Assembly (NCBI GenBank): GCA_014529385.2
Contig: CM043966.1
Coordinates: 95,134,587-95,198,586 of the forward strand
DNA length: 64,000 nt
Direction of reading: 5' to 3'
From: Adiantum capillus-veneris
Taxonomy: Eukaryota > Streptophyta > Polypodiopsida > Polypodiales > Pteridaceae
The notes under the pieces were generated by a model. It saw only the letters and a program-made list of their open reading frames with translations. It was not told where the DNA came from and searched no databases. Positions within the stretch are counted from its first letter, which is position 1; every line of letters begins with the position of its first letter. Of this stretch, positions 23,216 through 37,911 are shown piece after piece. Made by a program: the position numbers and the translations under genes.

Positions 23216-24362
23216 TGTTGGGGTATAGGCCAGGTGGCCGTGGGGAACACCCCTTACAGGTCTTGTAACATTATCCCTATGTGAATATATAGGGAGAGAA
23301 AGTGAGAGTTGACCACTTCTCACTTTCTCCCCCACTAACTTAGAGCAGATCTCTTTGTGTCTTCTTCTTCCCCATCCCCCTCTCTACACACTCCATGGCT
23401 AGCTAGCTAGTGCACCTACACAAGAATCCACGTTATCGCCTGTGGGACGGGTTTCTAACCTCACTCCTATCTTATTGCAAATGTAGCAAGAACCACGAAT
23501 ATAATTGCCAATCCATGGGACGAAGATGACTCGACTAGTGCATAGAGGCTACAAGAGGTCGTCAATCTCTTGGAAAACAACAGACAACTCACATCTAACT
23601 CAAGCTACACTCAAATGACAGAAGTCACCAAAAGCTAATCACTAATCGACAAACAAATCATAACCATTACAGCATCAAATGAGATCCAAATGTTATGAAA
23701 CTTCTAGGACATGTATATAAGACCTAAGCACACATGCATATGGTCTCGAATCTCACTTTAAGTCAAGTGCAAAAATTACGATTATTAACAGCAGGTGAGT
23801 TTTTGACCTAGTCATTTTCGACCCAAAATGCATCTAAATGCTTAGCAATGATGCCCCAATACCCCGCCTATGCTTACTTTGTGATTTCTAGCTTAAATTC
23901 CTACTTATGATGAAATTAGGGTGCGGGTCGGCGACGCCAAAAGCTACGGATTACCATGAAATGTTTACGTCAATGCGTAGAGCTCTTACCTGCGATTGCA
24001 ACGCAACAGACGGCACTGCAATGTGACAACCGGAAAGGGAGTAGGAAGCACGAGAAGGAGAGAAGTGAGCGCTGTTAGCTCACACTGTGTTTCTATTATC
24101 CAAAACTTGAAATTAACTTACAAAAATTGGCCTTTATACCTTAGCCAAGGTTTTGTTGGTCAAAAACTAATAATCTGGGAGCTCTAATTAAAGATAAGTT
24201 ATTACAATTTGGAAGCTTGTAGCCCCGGCTCATCGATTACACTATCCATCTGGAAAATAGGAGTTGCAATATTTTTTATTTATCAAAATAAGAAGTGTTT
24301 TTACAATAAAAGCTCCGAAAAATGTTATCCGAGTTAGCTTGCTGCTAATATTCCCCCCCTCC
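23216..24362. other. LTR-like non-coding DNA
   Basis: 23216 begins TGTTGGGGTATAGG with a TATATAGGG box 70 bp later, like a plus-strand LTR start, but I cannot find a matching end or target duplication. Around 24351-24362 a C-run (minus strand GGAGGGGGGGAA) looks like a polypurine tract at the end of coding block E, which would put an LTR of that element somewhere in 23500-24350 on the minus strand. No gene is visible. Confidence 0.3.
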
Positions 24363-25310
24363 TCGACTGTGTCGTCCCTTGACACAACTTCATGGGCTGA
24401 AGTAGTCTTCTGGTTGATGGTTAACGAGGCAGTCTTTAAGCGTGTGCAGAGATTTCTCACATCTCATTCGTCTTTCTCTGCCAGGGACTTACAAAAACTG
24501 CATGGTGACTTTGTTTTTAAGTTCGATGGTTGAATAGCCAACAAACTTTGATGTAAGGTTGCTTATTATTGGCCGAAAAATCTTTATCCGCCATGGAGAA
24601 TCTAGTATAAAATGCCTCTTCAAATGCCAACATATTGCTTGATGGAAGAAACAATGCATCTGGTGTAGAATCCATAGAGGACTTCTTTTGAGGGCTATCC
24701 ACTCAAATCGTAGCATAACCCTTTAATGTTGCAATCTAAAAAAGACATCCATGGTGCTCCTGCTTGCTCAGGCTCATGAAAAGTTTGAATGCATGTAAGT
24801 AACATTCTGCAGATTTTACAGAGCATTGCACATGAGAGGTCAGGGAGGCTTTTGAAGAAGTTCATGGCGCACATTAGGGTTTTCACCATGTATTCCTCCA
24901 TTGGTGGTCCCTGCTCTCTGGAGCTGGCAGTCTTGGGTAGTTGAGCCATGTTGGTCTCTTCTTTTTGAATGCATCGTGTGCCTGCCATGTTCGCACCTTG
25001 GTACTCGGCAAAATGTGGGGTCCTTTTGTAGTGCTGCAGGTGCTCGTGTAAACAGAATGAGGTACCTAGAATTATTGTTGAGCCAGTTCTTTCTCCATTT
25101 GGGGTGGAGAGAATTTGAGCCTTTTGCTTGCATATCCTTGTAAAGTGTTTCTTTAACCTACAATATCTCCACCTTTATCAATGGATAGGGTAGTGACTGT
25201 TGATGCCATTGAGCATTGATTTGGTTGGGAGTGAGCTGACTTACATTTAATGAGTGGAGAACTCTCAACTCCCAATCAATTGCTGCCTTCCAGCATCTAC
25301 TTCCTGGACA
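24363..25310 (-). pseudogene. coding block E, 3' segment
   Basis: Minus-strand open pieces that follow the coiled-coil segment: 25133-24840, 24988-24695, 24716-24489 and 24460-24242, in shifting frames. The last one ends AHEVVSRDDTVEEGGNI just before the purine tract near 24355. I recognise no enzyme domain. Their position between the coiled-coil segment and a purine tract suggests the 3' end of a retroelement-like unit. Confidence 0.35.
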
Positions 25311-25334
25311 ATCTGCTCTTTCACTATATCTTCT

Positions 25335-27160
25335 TCAGCAAAGCTGGACCATTGGCACTTGCTTGTCTTCAGTGATTGGCACTTGAAACTCTGACTCTCC
25401 TGCTAGGTCTTCTGATGGTTCTGTTTCCATATCAGCAAAGGAGACTGATGGTATGTCTATGATTGGATGTTCATAAGTTCTTGCCTCCTCTTGAGCTTCT
25501 GTATGTCCTTCTCTTAGCAGTTGATTGGCTCGCTTCAAATCTTCTATCTCCTTGAGCAGTTGCTCTTCTCTTTGTATTTGCATTAATGCAAGGTCTCGTC
25601 TTTGTGCTTGTTCAAGCTTCAACTCAAGTTTGAGATCTTGGTTCCTCTTCTCCAAAGTCTTGTAGACTTCATCTATTCCCTTGAGTGAAGCTACAACGGG
25701 GTTTTCTCTTATCTGCCTTAGAAATACCGCTTGATCATTGATTCTTTGCTTGGAGTACTGCAAGGAGGCATTGGCTACATCTAACTGCACTTGGATCTTT
25801 TGGACTAACTGAGTAGTGGTTAAAAGTTCATTGGTCACTTCAATCAGTTGTTGGTCCTTAATCTTGCATGCATTAGACAGCTTCGTGAGGAGATCCCCCA
25901 CATCTTCCATCGCTTTTTGTTGTCTTTCCTTGATTGATGATGTTCTGCTTCGTTTTTTAGCTCTTTAATCTCTCTTTGAAGATCTTTAATAATGTTCATT
26001 CTATCTTCTAGCTTACCTTGTAGAGCATCAACTACCTGCTCCAATTCTTTAGCCTTGGCACTGCAGCTAATTGCTACCGTTCTCATCTTTTCTGTCATCA
26101 AGTGCATTTCCTTTGCATACTCATTTACCTGCATGATGACTGCATATGTGGTTTCCCAGTCATCAGGTTCTACGTGGGGATGCTCAGAAGTTTCAGTAGT
26201 TTTGATTTGCGGCTCTTTTGTTGGTGCAACAGATTCTGCTTGTGGCCTTGTAGGTGGCTCCATTGATTCTCCTTGAGGCCTCATGGATTCCTCAGCTCGT
26301 TCTGCTTGAGTGGTTGTACAAGAAGGTCCCGCTTTAGTTTTTTTTGGCTTCCTTGGGCTGCTCAAAGCGTGTCTCTTCCTGTTGCTCAGGCTCTTTTCCC
26401 TTTGCCTCCTCTCCTTCATTTGATTTAGTTGTTGGTGAAGGCCTTGGACTCGGCATCGATTGATCTTCTTGTTTTGCAGTTGGCGAAGAGGGTCTTGGAG
26501 ACATCTCTCCTTGTTCAGGATGTGTCTCACTTTGTTGTGCAGCTTCTGCTTGCCTCTGCTGCTTAGTTGCTTCTTCTTTTTCTTTTCTTTGAGCTTCTAG
26601 AGCTTCCTTAATCTTCAAAGCTTTAGCCTCAGCATACATCCGCTCCAGTAAATCCTTTGGATTCTCTGGAACCTTCTTTGCAGGGTTCTTGATCCTTGGA
26701 CCCTTTAGCTCCCTCTGGCTCCATTTCTCAGGGTTTTCACTTGCAGCTTGGCAGCTTCTTTCGTATGATTGTTTCTCTCTATCAAATCTTGTCTTTTTCT
26801 ACTGAGGTTCCTCCTGATCAGCTGCCATTGCTTTCTCCATCATTGCTTCTCTTCTTGCCATTGTTTCTTCATTGTCACAGCTTTCACTACTGTGGGCTTC
26901 ATGCGAGCTTTCTGCAGATTCCTCATCTGATTTATAGACTCTTTTTATTGATCTAGTGGTTCATGGAGAAGGTTGAGCTGAAATGATCCATGTGATTTGA
27001 TCTGGGGCTGGCGGCAATTTGTCCGCCATTCCAATAGCATGGTATGATATTCTTGTTAGCACTTCTGGAGTGCCCAGATATGTTATCTTTCCCTCTTTCT
27101 TTGTTCCCTTCAGTGTTGTAAGCACGTACTGTGCGTGATCTACAGCTTAACTTGTTGCCG
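25335..27160 (-). pseudogene. coding block E, coiled-coil segment
   Basis: I do not recognise the family. Read from 27160 down to 25335, a long protein can be followed through only a few lesions: PEVLTRISYHAIG, then an acidic Ser/Glu stretch, a Lys/Glu/Ala-rich helix (MYAEAKALKIKEALEAQRKE), a Pro/Ser/Thr/Glu-rich low-complexity stretch, then two long coiled coils (ELEQVVDALQGKLEDRMNI and, after a frameshift near 25935, EDVGDLLTKLSNACKIKDQ on to 25335). The frame also shifts at about 26335-26345. Similar coiled-coil ORFs accompany some plant retroelements and mobile-domain genes, so it may be an accessory ORF of a large non-autonomous element. Confidence 0.5.
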
Positions 27161-27163
27161 ACT

Positions 27164-27563
27164 TCAACAATTGAGTGAAAGTAGTCGCAATTGCATGATT
27201 TGGAGCTGTGTACAATGGCGGTCTCTTTGAAAGAAAGTGGAAATATTGGTGGTAAAGGCGAGCTGGAACCTCCACTTGTTGTAGGATGATATCAGAGAAG
27301 GTGGCAGCAGCAGTATCCTTGGTAAAAGTACCTGTTGTTTTCCTATCCTTGGTTGCATTGTCATACCTTCTGTTGGCAGCTTAAGTGCCTTGGCCACTAT
27401 ATCCTTAGGGATAACCACTTCAACCTTTTGCCCCTGCTGATCCGTGATTTGAGCTGATCTATCTTCTTTGATTGTAGATAACAGTTCATAGGATTTTTGG
27501 AAGTCCACTCCGCAAGGCTCCTAGTCGTAGAAATCTCAAAGACCCAATCTTCTATCGGCCTCT
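27164..27563 (-). pseudogene. coding block E, N-terminal domain (part)
   Basis: The minus strand reads RPIEDWVFEISTT in one frame, then DFQKSYELLSTIKEDRSAQI and VVIPKDIVAKALKLPTEG in others. The phrase ending KALKLPTEG resembles the recurrent xxLGLP signature of plant transposon-associated N-terminal domains, but that link is only by appearance. The sequence continues on the far side of the inverted-repeat element (28889-29072). Confidence 0.4.
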
Positions 27564-28888
27564 TTAACACTAGTTCTATAATTGGACACTTCAGTGTCCT
27601 GAGACACTAAAGTGTCCTGTTTTTCTACCATGTTTTGGTAATTTATTTGTCAAGCTAGAAAGAAGTGTTTTACACCTTGCTTCTACCATAGATCGGTTAT
27701 GAGGGAAAGAAAACACTGGATTTTTCTCCATGTCAAAATACAGTCTGTATGGAGAGAATTCTCGTAAGTTCTAAGACATAAATTTTAGTAAAATTTCAAT
27801 CTGTTTTGCCAAAAAAATCATAAAATTATCATATATTTTTATAGAGATGGCCTTTTTTATGTCTATAAAAGCCAAGTGTTAGCATTTAGTGTTGCAAAAC
27901 AATGGAATGCACTTCAAAGATAAGTTTTCAAGTCATCTGTAAGCTATAGACATAATTTCATACTTGAGCACGTGCTAAATAAGAGCATAATTTTGGTCTT
28001 CCAAAGGTCCCCTCACAAAAGTGGTACTATTCTAGTGCAATTTGACAACTACAAATGACTTTATATGTTTAAACCAAGAAACTACGTATTTTTTCGGCTC
28101 CCTAACTCAAGTAAATCTCGTTGTTTGAACTCTATCTTGAATTTTTTATCGTGCAAAAACTCTTATAAATCTTGAGTTCTCCATAATAACACTAAAACCA
28201 AGGTTTTAGGCACCCCAATTGTGTATGTACCACGTACTTTGATACATTTAGTTGATCTACATGGAAAGTTTGATATTATTTGAGGTTTTAAATGCTTATG
28301 TCTCAAGAATGAAAATATGAGAGTTTTCTCTTATGCAGTTTTGAATATTTAAAATGATCCAATACTTGTTGCATATCAAAGCCCTTCTACTTGCCACCTT
28401 GAGTGCTCAATGGAAAGTGCAAGCAATGTATCACTTTCTAAAACTCACAAATACATCAGAAACATATTTTTCTTTCTATACAACGATATGCTTGAAATGA
28501 CCATATCAAACACATGGAACTTTCCATTATTTTATAAACTCCAAAGTCAATTTTTTTGCACATGAAACTTTCAATTATCTATAGCAAAATTGTGGAAGAG
28601 TCACCTAAAATTTTCTACAAGGTTGCTTCATTTTTTCTTGAGCTTATAAAGTCAATTTCTTCAAAGCGTCAATCGCAGTTTTACGAGGGTCAACTTGATG
28701 AGTATAGTTCTTGATCATGATAGATTTTAAAATGCAAGGTTATATTTTTAAAATACCCTCTAGCTAACATATCTAAGAATATCAAGAGGGTTTTCTTAAA
28801 TAAACCGTCTAATGCAAGTAGCATTTAATATAAATTTGTTAAAAAAGGACACTTAAAGTGTCTTGTTTTGGCACCAAACTAGTGTTAA
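27564..28888. mobile_element. non-autonomous inverted-repeat DNA element
   Basis: Left end TTAACACTAGTT (27564-27575) is the exact inverse of right end AACTAGTGTTAA (28877-28888). Just inside, a second inverted pair with the core GGACACTTxAAGTGTC or GACACTAAAGTGTCC occurs at both ends (27592-27622 and 28845-28864). The interior is AT-rich and non-coding. If TTAA is the duplicated target, the element ends are CACTAGTT...AACTAGTG; the CACTA start and the subterminal repeats would fit a CACTA-like element, although that class normally makes a 3-bp duplication. It splits coding block E. Confidence 0.7.
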
Positions 28889-29441
28889 TGTCTGCCTTTG
28901 CAACAACATCATAAACTTCCTTGGGTAGTAATTGTAACTCTACTTGGTGTCCTTCTTGACTCTTGAATCTTCCAATGAAGAACGTTGTGTTGTTTTCATC
29001 GAGCTGCTTTTTAGACAAATAGGTTGCCTTTTCCATCTTCACTGAGCTAGGATCTAACTGGTATGGTAGCAATCTTGCAACTTATCTTTTTGGGACATCC
29101 TTTTCTTTGCCTTCTCAGCCGCTTGCATTGCACCTATTAGGCAAATACAGTGTCAAAGTTAGAAAATTTCATGGATTCCAGTCTAAAATGCTCTGAGCCT
29201 GAATAGTTGGCAAATGATGTCCATTTTGCTTCAAATCAATTTTGGAGCATGCATAGATGCATAAAAACATGTAGAGATCAAAATCATGCAATCCAGGCAA
29301 AATTTGCAACAAAAGTAAATAATCACGATTATTTACAGTTGGGGATTTTTTCCTTGTGAGCCTATTGATTAGGCTAGCTATATCCTCCTCTAAATTTTTC
29401 TCTTGGATCTGGATCCAAATCTTTGTTCTAGAACTTGCCAA
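28889..29441 (-). pseudogene. coding block E, 5' pieces
   Basis: 28889-29072 on the minus strand reads YLSKKQLDENNTTFFIGRF and LLPKEVYDVVAKADIN, ending at the inverted-repeat element and plausibly continuing as RPIEDWVFEIS at 27563. A further open piece, 29441-29169, starts MASSRTKIWIQIQEKNLEED. No domain is recognised. Confidence 0.35.
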
Positions 29442-29449
29442 TCCTCATG

Positions 29450-30393
29450 TGCATGTATGCACTCATCAATGAAGTGCACATAATTGTCATGGAAGGAGGT
29501 ATTGATGATTCCTAGAGATTATTCATCTTTAATAAGGCTTGTGCATTCATTTTGGATGTAGATTATTCATAGATTCTGGTTTGTTTGGCTAACCATAGAC
29601 TCTTCTTTATGAGATAGCCTCTAAGCTCTGTTTGGCCATGTATTTGCCATGTGTTGTGAACCCTTCCCTGTTGAACTTTTCACGTCCTTTTTCATTCATG
29701 GTGTATACTGAGAGGTATTAGCAATTAGAGACTCTCCAATGCTAGTGTCTACCTCCTCACACTAGCACAATCATGCTATCAATCGTGTACATATTTGTGA
29801 CATATATTGCAAGTGAATGCTATGCTTGGATCTAAAGTTTTTAAGTTCAGTGAGAGAGAATGAGAGGAACGCTCTAGAGCTTTGGTAGATGAGAAATAAA
29901 AAAATTGATCAAGTGTCGTTGTCCTTCTACTGTCCAAGATTCAAATTTTTCAAAAAAATCTCTCTAAAGTATTACAAGTAATGATTGAAAACCTTATTGA
30001 TGAAGTTCTACCTCCTATTCTAGGAATTTGACCCGTAAGAGGGGATACCATTGTTTGTATATGTAGGAAGTAGTTCCAACAGGGATAGCAAGCAATGCTA
30101 TATTGAGCATTGATGGGAGAAGGGGCCCTTTGTCAAATGGTGAAAATAAAAAATCCATTGGGCTCCTTTGACACGTGTATGCTCATGCAAAAGCTCCCCA
30201 GAAGGCAATTGGACCCATAATTTTTCTTCAACGGAATGTATTGCCAGTATGAGATCCAACCATCCTGCCCTTAACTTGAATGTACGACCTTCATTGCATA
30301 TGCACTAACATAATTCCTTAATCTCACTAAGCTCATGATGCTTCATGTGTGAGTAATACAAGAGAAAGGCATATTATGATAAGCCTAATAGTG
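29450..30393. other. no gene recognised
   Basis: About 940 bp with only short frames and no repeat partner that I noticed in this window. It is bounded on the right by the target duplication of family A copy A3. Confidence 0.4.
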
Positions 30394-30398
30394 CTCCA

Positions 30399-32156
<1,758 letters not shown>

Positions 32157-32989
32157 TTACCTCTCTCTTGAAATCATAGTCGTCCTCGACTATGAGGTAG
32201 AGAAGATTAAGCCTACTCATTAGTCCATGTTTCTTAGCGGGTAGAGGATCCCTTTTTACCCTACGACATCATTCCAGAATGGTTGACTAATCCGTTTGGT
32301 GCTCGGGAGACTTAGCTACCGTAAGCATGTCTGCTCTTTAGTCCATATCATACTTCCAAAGTAGAGTGACAAGCTGTACTTGGTGTTTGGGAGACGTCGT
32401 CACCATAAACATGATCCTAAGCATGCATACTTCTTAAATTTTGTGCACAATAAAAGAAAGAGAATGAGCCTCATAAGACAAAAACATTGTTCATTTAAAA
32501 TGCAATTTCATTTGCTTACTCTAGTTTAGCATTGTAAGCATTGACAAGGTTCATATTATCCTTAAGCTAGGTTCCTTATCCATCTAGCATCTTTAAAAGG
32601 ATAATTCTTAAACTTAACAAGATACCATTGGATAATCTCTTACCGTTTCTTAGTACCTTGTCTTAGTGTGTCAAAGAATCGATTTGGGTTGTAACACCTC
32701 TTCTTGATCTTCGATCTCTAGCGGGTCATCCATTATTGGTTCTTTTTGTGGCTCTCCTTTGTAAGGCTTGAGTAGGCTCACATGGTTAACATTGTGAATG
32801 AGCCAATGGCTGGGCAACTTTAATTGATAAGCCATCTCATTGATTGGCTTAAGAATTTAAAAAGGACCATAGTATCTTTTTGCTAGTTTAGCATAATACT
32901 CTTGGTGGCCCGTAAGAATCTTCCCGTAGTATGCCTTAGATGAGCCTTGAGAAACTTTAGCAAGACCCAATTATTTTTCTTAAAGGCTA

Positions 32990-35158
32990 AGACTTTTCTG
33001 TGCTTATTAGCAGCAACCCTTTTTGCCTTGTCTATGAGATGGATATAACCTTTTTAAGCTTGGAAAAGATTCTTGTAAGTCTCGGCTATATTCATCAACA
33101 ACGAAGATCTTCCCATGTACTTTAAGTACTAAGGGAATTTTGGATCTTCCCTCTTTAACCTCGAAAGGTTCTTTCCCCATAGAAATATGTACAATGTCAT
33201 TGTACACAAACTCTATAAGAGGTAGGTACTTCTCTCATTGAGAATGTTGATCTACTTCCATGACATAGGCTTTTAGTAGATTCAAGAATCGTTAGATTAG
33301 TTATTTTACTTTGGCCATCCGTTTGTGGATGATAGGCCAAAAGAGAAATTTAATCTACTTCCTAGATTCTCAAAGAGACCCTTCTAGAAATTACTGGTCA
33401 TTCTAGGATCTTTCTCCGACACTATGGGTGTTGGCAAGCCATGATACTTGAAAATTTAAGATCTAGAGAGGGTTACCATTTGATGTGCCTTAATAGTCTT
33501 TTTGACAGGCATAGAGTGTGTTTTCTTGCTAAGCCTGTCGATTGAAACAATCCAATTTGCTTCCCTCGATCAAATTTCAACTTTTGGTACACCATACATT
33601 TTGAAACATACTCTTGTATGTTTACTTTTCATGGTAGACCAACATAAATACATTTCTACTCCTTGAAGAGTAGATTATGGAATCCTTCTTTGTCCCATAT
33701 AAGGAGAAGCATGGGACTCATACATGACTTTCTTATTGTATGGGTGAGTAACACGTAGCCTATTGCCGTTTGGAAGATAACCATCCTTCAAGGCGAATGG
33801 TTCTTTTTTTCTTCCCTAATGCAAAGGCTGTAATTACGTACTTAAAGTCTTGGTCAGTAGCATACTCATCTATCATAAAAGATAGATCATTATGAGTTGT
33901 TGTAGACACCACATTTACCCTTGGCCGTTGTGAAAGTGCATCGACCACTTGATTGTGCTTGCCAGCAATGTGAGCAACATGAAATTTAAATTGCGAAAGA
34001 AAATTTGCCCACCTCATTTGTTTGTCGGAAAGCTTGGTTTGTGTCATGAATTTCTTGAGGCTTTGTGATCCATTCGTAGGATGAATGGAGCCCCCAAGAG
34101 ATAGTGCCTCCATGTGTCTAGGGCATGTAGAATAGCTAAAAGATCTTTTTCGTATATGCCCAAGACCCGTTCATTGGCATTGAGCCTTCGGCTCTCATAT
34201 GCTATGGCATGCCCTTATTGAAGCAAAACTACTCCAAGGCAATCACCACAAGCATCACATTGGACCTCAAATGGCGTTGAGAGATCCAGACGCATGAGGA
34301 CTAGTTGAGAGGTAAGCTTATCTTTGAGCTTGTCAAAAGCATTTTGTTCTTTAGCAGTCCATGAGTACTTAACGTTCTTCTTTGTTAAGTCATGCAATGG
34401 TCCTGCTATTTGAGAGAATTTTTCTATGAAGCATCTATAGTATGCACACATACCAATAAAGCTTCTTAGCTCATGTAGATTCCTTGGATTATGCCATGCT
34501 TTTATTACCTCCAACTTTGATGGATCCCTACAGATACCATCTTGAGATAATGTGGCATGAATATTGAATTTCTTGTAGAAAAAAATTCACTTTTCTTTTG
34601 ATTAATGAAAAGCTTATTCTCTCTCACAACTTGAAAGATTACCTGGACGTGTCACTTGTACTCCTCAAGACTTTTGTCTATCATGAATTTGAATGCAGCT
34701 GGAGCATTTATCAGTGATCGTATTTAGTGCTCTAAAGTCGACACACGTGATATGTGTCATCTTTCTTTTGCACTAAAAGTACTGGTGAACAGAATAGAGA
34801 GGATCTAGGCCTCACCATCTCTTTTTCCACCAATTCATGCAAGTGCCTCATGATCTCCTTTTATTGAGCTTGTGAAACTCAATAAGGAGGTTTATTAGGA
34901 GGTGAGATTCGTAGTAGAAGCTCTATTGCATGGTCTCATCATTCCCTCGTTTTTGGAGGTAGCTCACTAGGGATGTCATCATTGAAAACATCTTGGAATC
35001 CATTTAGGAAACTAGCAACTCTAATTCCTCTTGATTCCCTTTATTGCTACTTGTGAAAACACTAGAATCGTTTACAGATTCTCTAACAAGAATCATATAT
35101 GCAAAAATAGAGCTTTTTATTGACTTATCAAAAGCAAACGTATTTACCAGGGAGAATT
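32990..35158 (-). pseudogene. A3 pol remnant (RT, RNase H, integrase)
   Basis: Read from 35158 downwards: a linker with SSIFAYMILVRES, equivalent to VSVYMIFVKES in the right-edge copy; RT start KEIMRHLHELVEKEMVRPRSS and SPVLLVQKKD (about 34900-34770); an RT gap; then VIKAWHNPRNLHELRSFIGMCAYYR and FEVQCDACGDCLGVVLLQ (34514-34215, RT end and RNase H start); RNase H end with FKFHVAHIAGKHNQVVDALSQR (34113-33760); and integrase scraps to 33007. Many stops and a deleted YxDD region make it dead. Confidence 0.85.
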
Positions 35159-35603
35159 TGCCTCTTGAGAATTTATCTTTGAATTAACATTTCAAAAACC
35201 TTAGTCATTTAAACATAAAAATCACCTCAAGCTTTGGGCAAGGTTCCCACAACCACTTTAAGCGTCTTAGCACCTCATGCTTGGGTACGATTCCCACCTC
35301 GAGGTTAGCCCTAACTTGCGTAAGGTCAAAGGACCTTTTAACACTACCTTTTGGAGGCCTTTAATGAAGCTAACCCTAAGGTCTTTTAAGCTCCATTAGA
35401 TGCACGTTGCTCTTTGATAGACTACCTCCGTTTGGACCCCTTTTGAGATGTAACCATCTCTCCTCTTGGTCCCTTGCTGAGGTAAATCTAGAAGCACGTA
35501 TTGCACATTGCTCTTTGGTAGACCGTCTCCTTTTGGACCCCTATTGAGATACAACCATTTCTCCTTTCGGTCCCCTGTTGAGATAGGTCTAGAAGCATAT
35601 ATA

Positions 35604-35644
<41 letters not shown>

Positions 35645-35736
35645 TAACTCTTGTTCCCCTTTTATCTTATCATATTAAGTGATTAGTTTAATATGAGAAA
35701 ATCATTTGTTAAAGTTAGATATTATATTTTATGACA
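35159..35736 (-). repeat. 5' LTR fragment of A3
   Basis: Matches 31450-32156 (first part of the LTR on the minus strand), with a shorter TA tract. It ends at the CTCCA duplication. Confidence 0.9.
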
Positions 35737-35741
35737 CTCCA

Positions 35742-36430
35742 CACACAAAAAGAGCCTCGAGACCAACAAAGTGATCAGTTTGGCTTAAAGTCAGCCACAT
35801 GGAGAGCTTAATGGTGCATTGGAAAGCTCTTACTGATGACTTCTAATATACACACAAGGAATCACTCCCTTTCGATAATTTCTGCCTGCCACCATAGTGA
35901 AAGGCCAGGCTCTACATGATCCACTCACGTTGCCCCTTTACAATTGTCTGGCATGGATGGTCTAAGAGCTCCACCTTTGCGCGGGCTAATCGAGGTGTCC
36001 TATGGAAATGCTAGATAGAGTTAAATGAGCTGCTTGGAAATGTTTGCATGCATGTGGACTTTGTTGTCCCGAAATGCTCCCAAAGTGAGTTGAATTGATG
36101 GTTGCAAGCCTCTGGCGCTCCTTCAATTGAGTTGTCATAATGGGGTCTACTTTGAGGCTTTGATAGGACTGACCTGAATCAACCTTTGAGGCTCCTTGCT
36201 CAGTGTAGTGTAGATGGGACCATTCCCCAATATGCTATCCTTGTGTTGGCTAGGCTGATGCAAGCTCCATGTGCTTCACTTTTGATGGGAAATAAAATCG
36301 CATATGCAAGCTACCTAATCTATCCCCATGTGTGCATTGCTGCCCAAATGGACCTCTTTGGCCAAGCGCCTAAAGAATCCCCCCTTCCCCCTTTCACAAA
36401 GCACTTTACAGGTGGCCATAGTCCTCTGTA
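35742..36430. other. no gene recognised
   Basis: About 690 bp between copy A3 and the family G repeat. Only short frames; nothing assigned. Confidence 0.4.
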
Positions 36431-37217
36431 TCCAGGCATTGCACCACCTCCGCCATCGCCTGTGTTTTCACACAATTTTTCCCATTGCACCAAGGCACCG
36501 AATCCATACCATTACCAAGGTATCTATTTCTAGATTGGCATTGAGCCTTTGTAGTGTGAGGAGGAGGGTCACGTGGTGCCTGAACCAGATGGCTCCAATA
36601 CCAGTTCAATGAGCGTGCACGGGGCGTGCATACAGTGTGCGGCGAGAAAGGAGGTTGAGAGGAATAGGGAGATCAAGCACATGGGTCGATTCTACAAATG
36701 GTAGGGCCCCTTATTCTTTTTCATTGTCTTGGATGCTATATAGAACAATTAAAATACGTATTTTTTCAAATGCACCACTAGCAACCTAAACGAAAAATCC
36801 CCCAATGGCAAGTCCAAACCTAGTAGAGATTATATAATCCCCACTTACTTCAGGAGTTGAAGGTGCAGTCTCTAAGAAAGCTATGACGAGAGCACAAGCT
36901 AGGAAGCCCCTTCCGGATAATATTTTCGCGTCTAAGCTTCTCTAAGTCATACCAAAAAAGATGAAGAAGGACAAGAAAAGACCATGTACACACATGCCAC
37001 ACACCAAGAGACAAACTTTGTGAGCACTGAACGTGAACAAACACCACTAACACCTGAGTCCCATGATGATAAGTCTCAAGTAGAAGAGATCGGCTCAATC
37101 ATGATAGAGAAATTTAAGACCCCTCTAGTGGCAGTCAAGGCTGCTACATAAGCGAGTGTATAAACCACAAAATAACTATGCAAGGAGCTTGGAGAGTACC
37201 TTTGTGCGACGAATCTA

Positions 37218-37911
37218 TGTGAGAAAATAGGACGTAGCTAAATAGATATTTGAGTAGCTTACTTAATGGAGAGAGATAATTTTCACACATGAAAGATTAT
37301 AGAGAGAGAGAGAGAGAGAGCATGATATACGTGGTTCACCCAATGTGCTACATCCACGGGAAAGCAGCCACTCAATGGCTTTAGTACTTCAAAACAAGAA
37401 GTAGATTACAAAGAGATTATACCCTTTTGGTGCTCCCGCCTTGCTTCACTCTCACCACCTCACATCAACTTCACAATGCACCACAATGCTTCACAATCCG
37501 TTTTTGTGTGTAGAAGAGGCCTCCTTTTATAGGCCAAAGGGGCTACCCTCCTCATGAGAGGCAGCTTTGTGTAGTCGCCCTTGTGTAGACAAGTCCAAAT
37601 CGGACTCTCCAATCTGCTCATGTGTGGCCGCTCTTGAGAAGACAAGTCCGCCTTTGAAATCAGCCACTGGCCATTGAATTCGGCCACCAACCACTAGCCA
37701 TTGACTTTTGACCACCGGCCATCGGCCAATGACTACTGGCCACCGGCTAAACGATCGGTTGTTTTTCGGCCACTTTCCGACCATGAAAATTTTGGTTTCC
37801 GGTGAGTGATTTTTCTTCACGCACGATGGATTCTCCTCATAACGGGGGCCTTACAAATGTGTGTTTTAATACAAAAAATAACAAGGGGTAATTCAGGCTC
37901 CATACTTAACA
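37218..37911 (-). mobile_element. solo copia-type LTR
   Basis: A 694 bp TG...CA segment present in copy 1 of the G repeat but absent at the matching point of copy 2 (near 44652). It contains the phrase ACGTGGTTCACCCAATGTG...CTACATCCACGGG, a motif common in LTRs of plant copia and TRIM elements, and a GA tract (37303-37320). The flanks (ATCTA and ATATG) do not form a clean target duplication, so either the ends are imprecise or the site has mutated. Confidence 0.65.
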
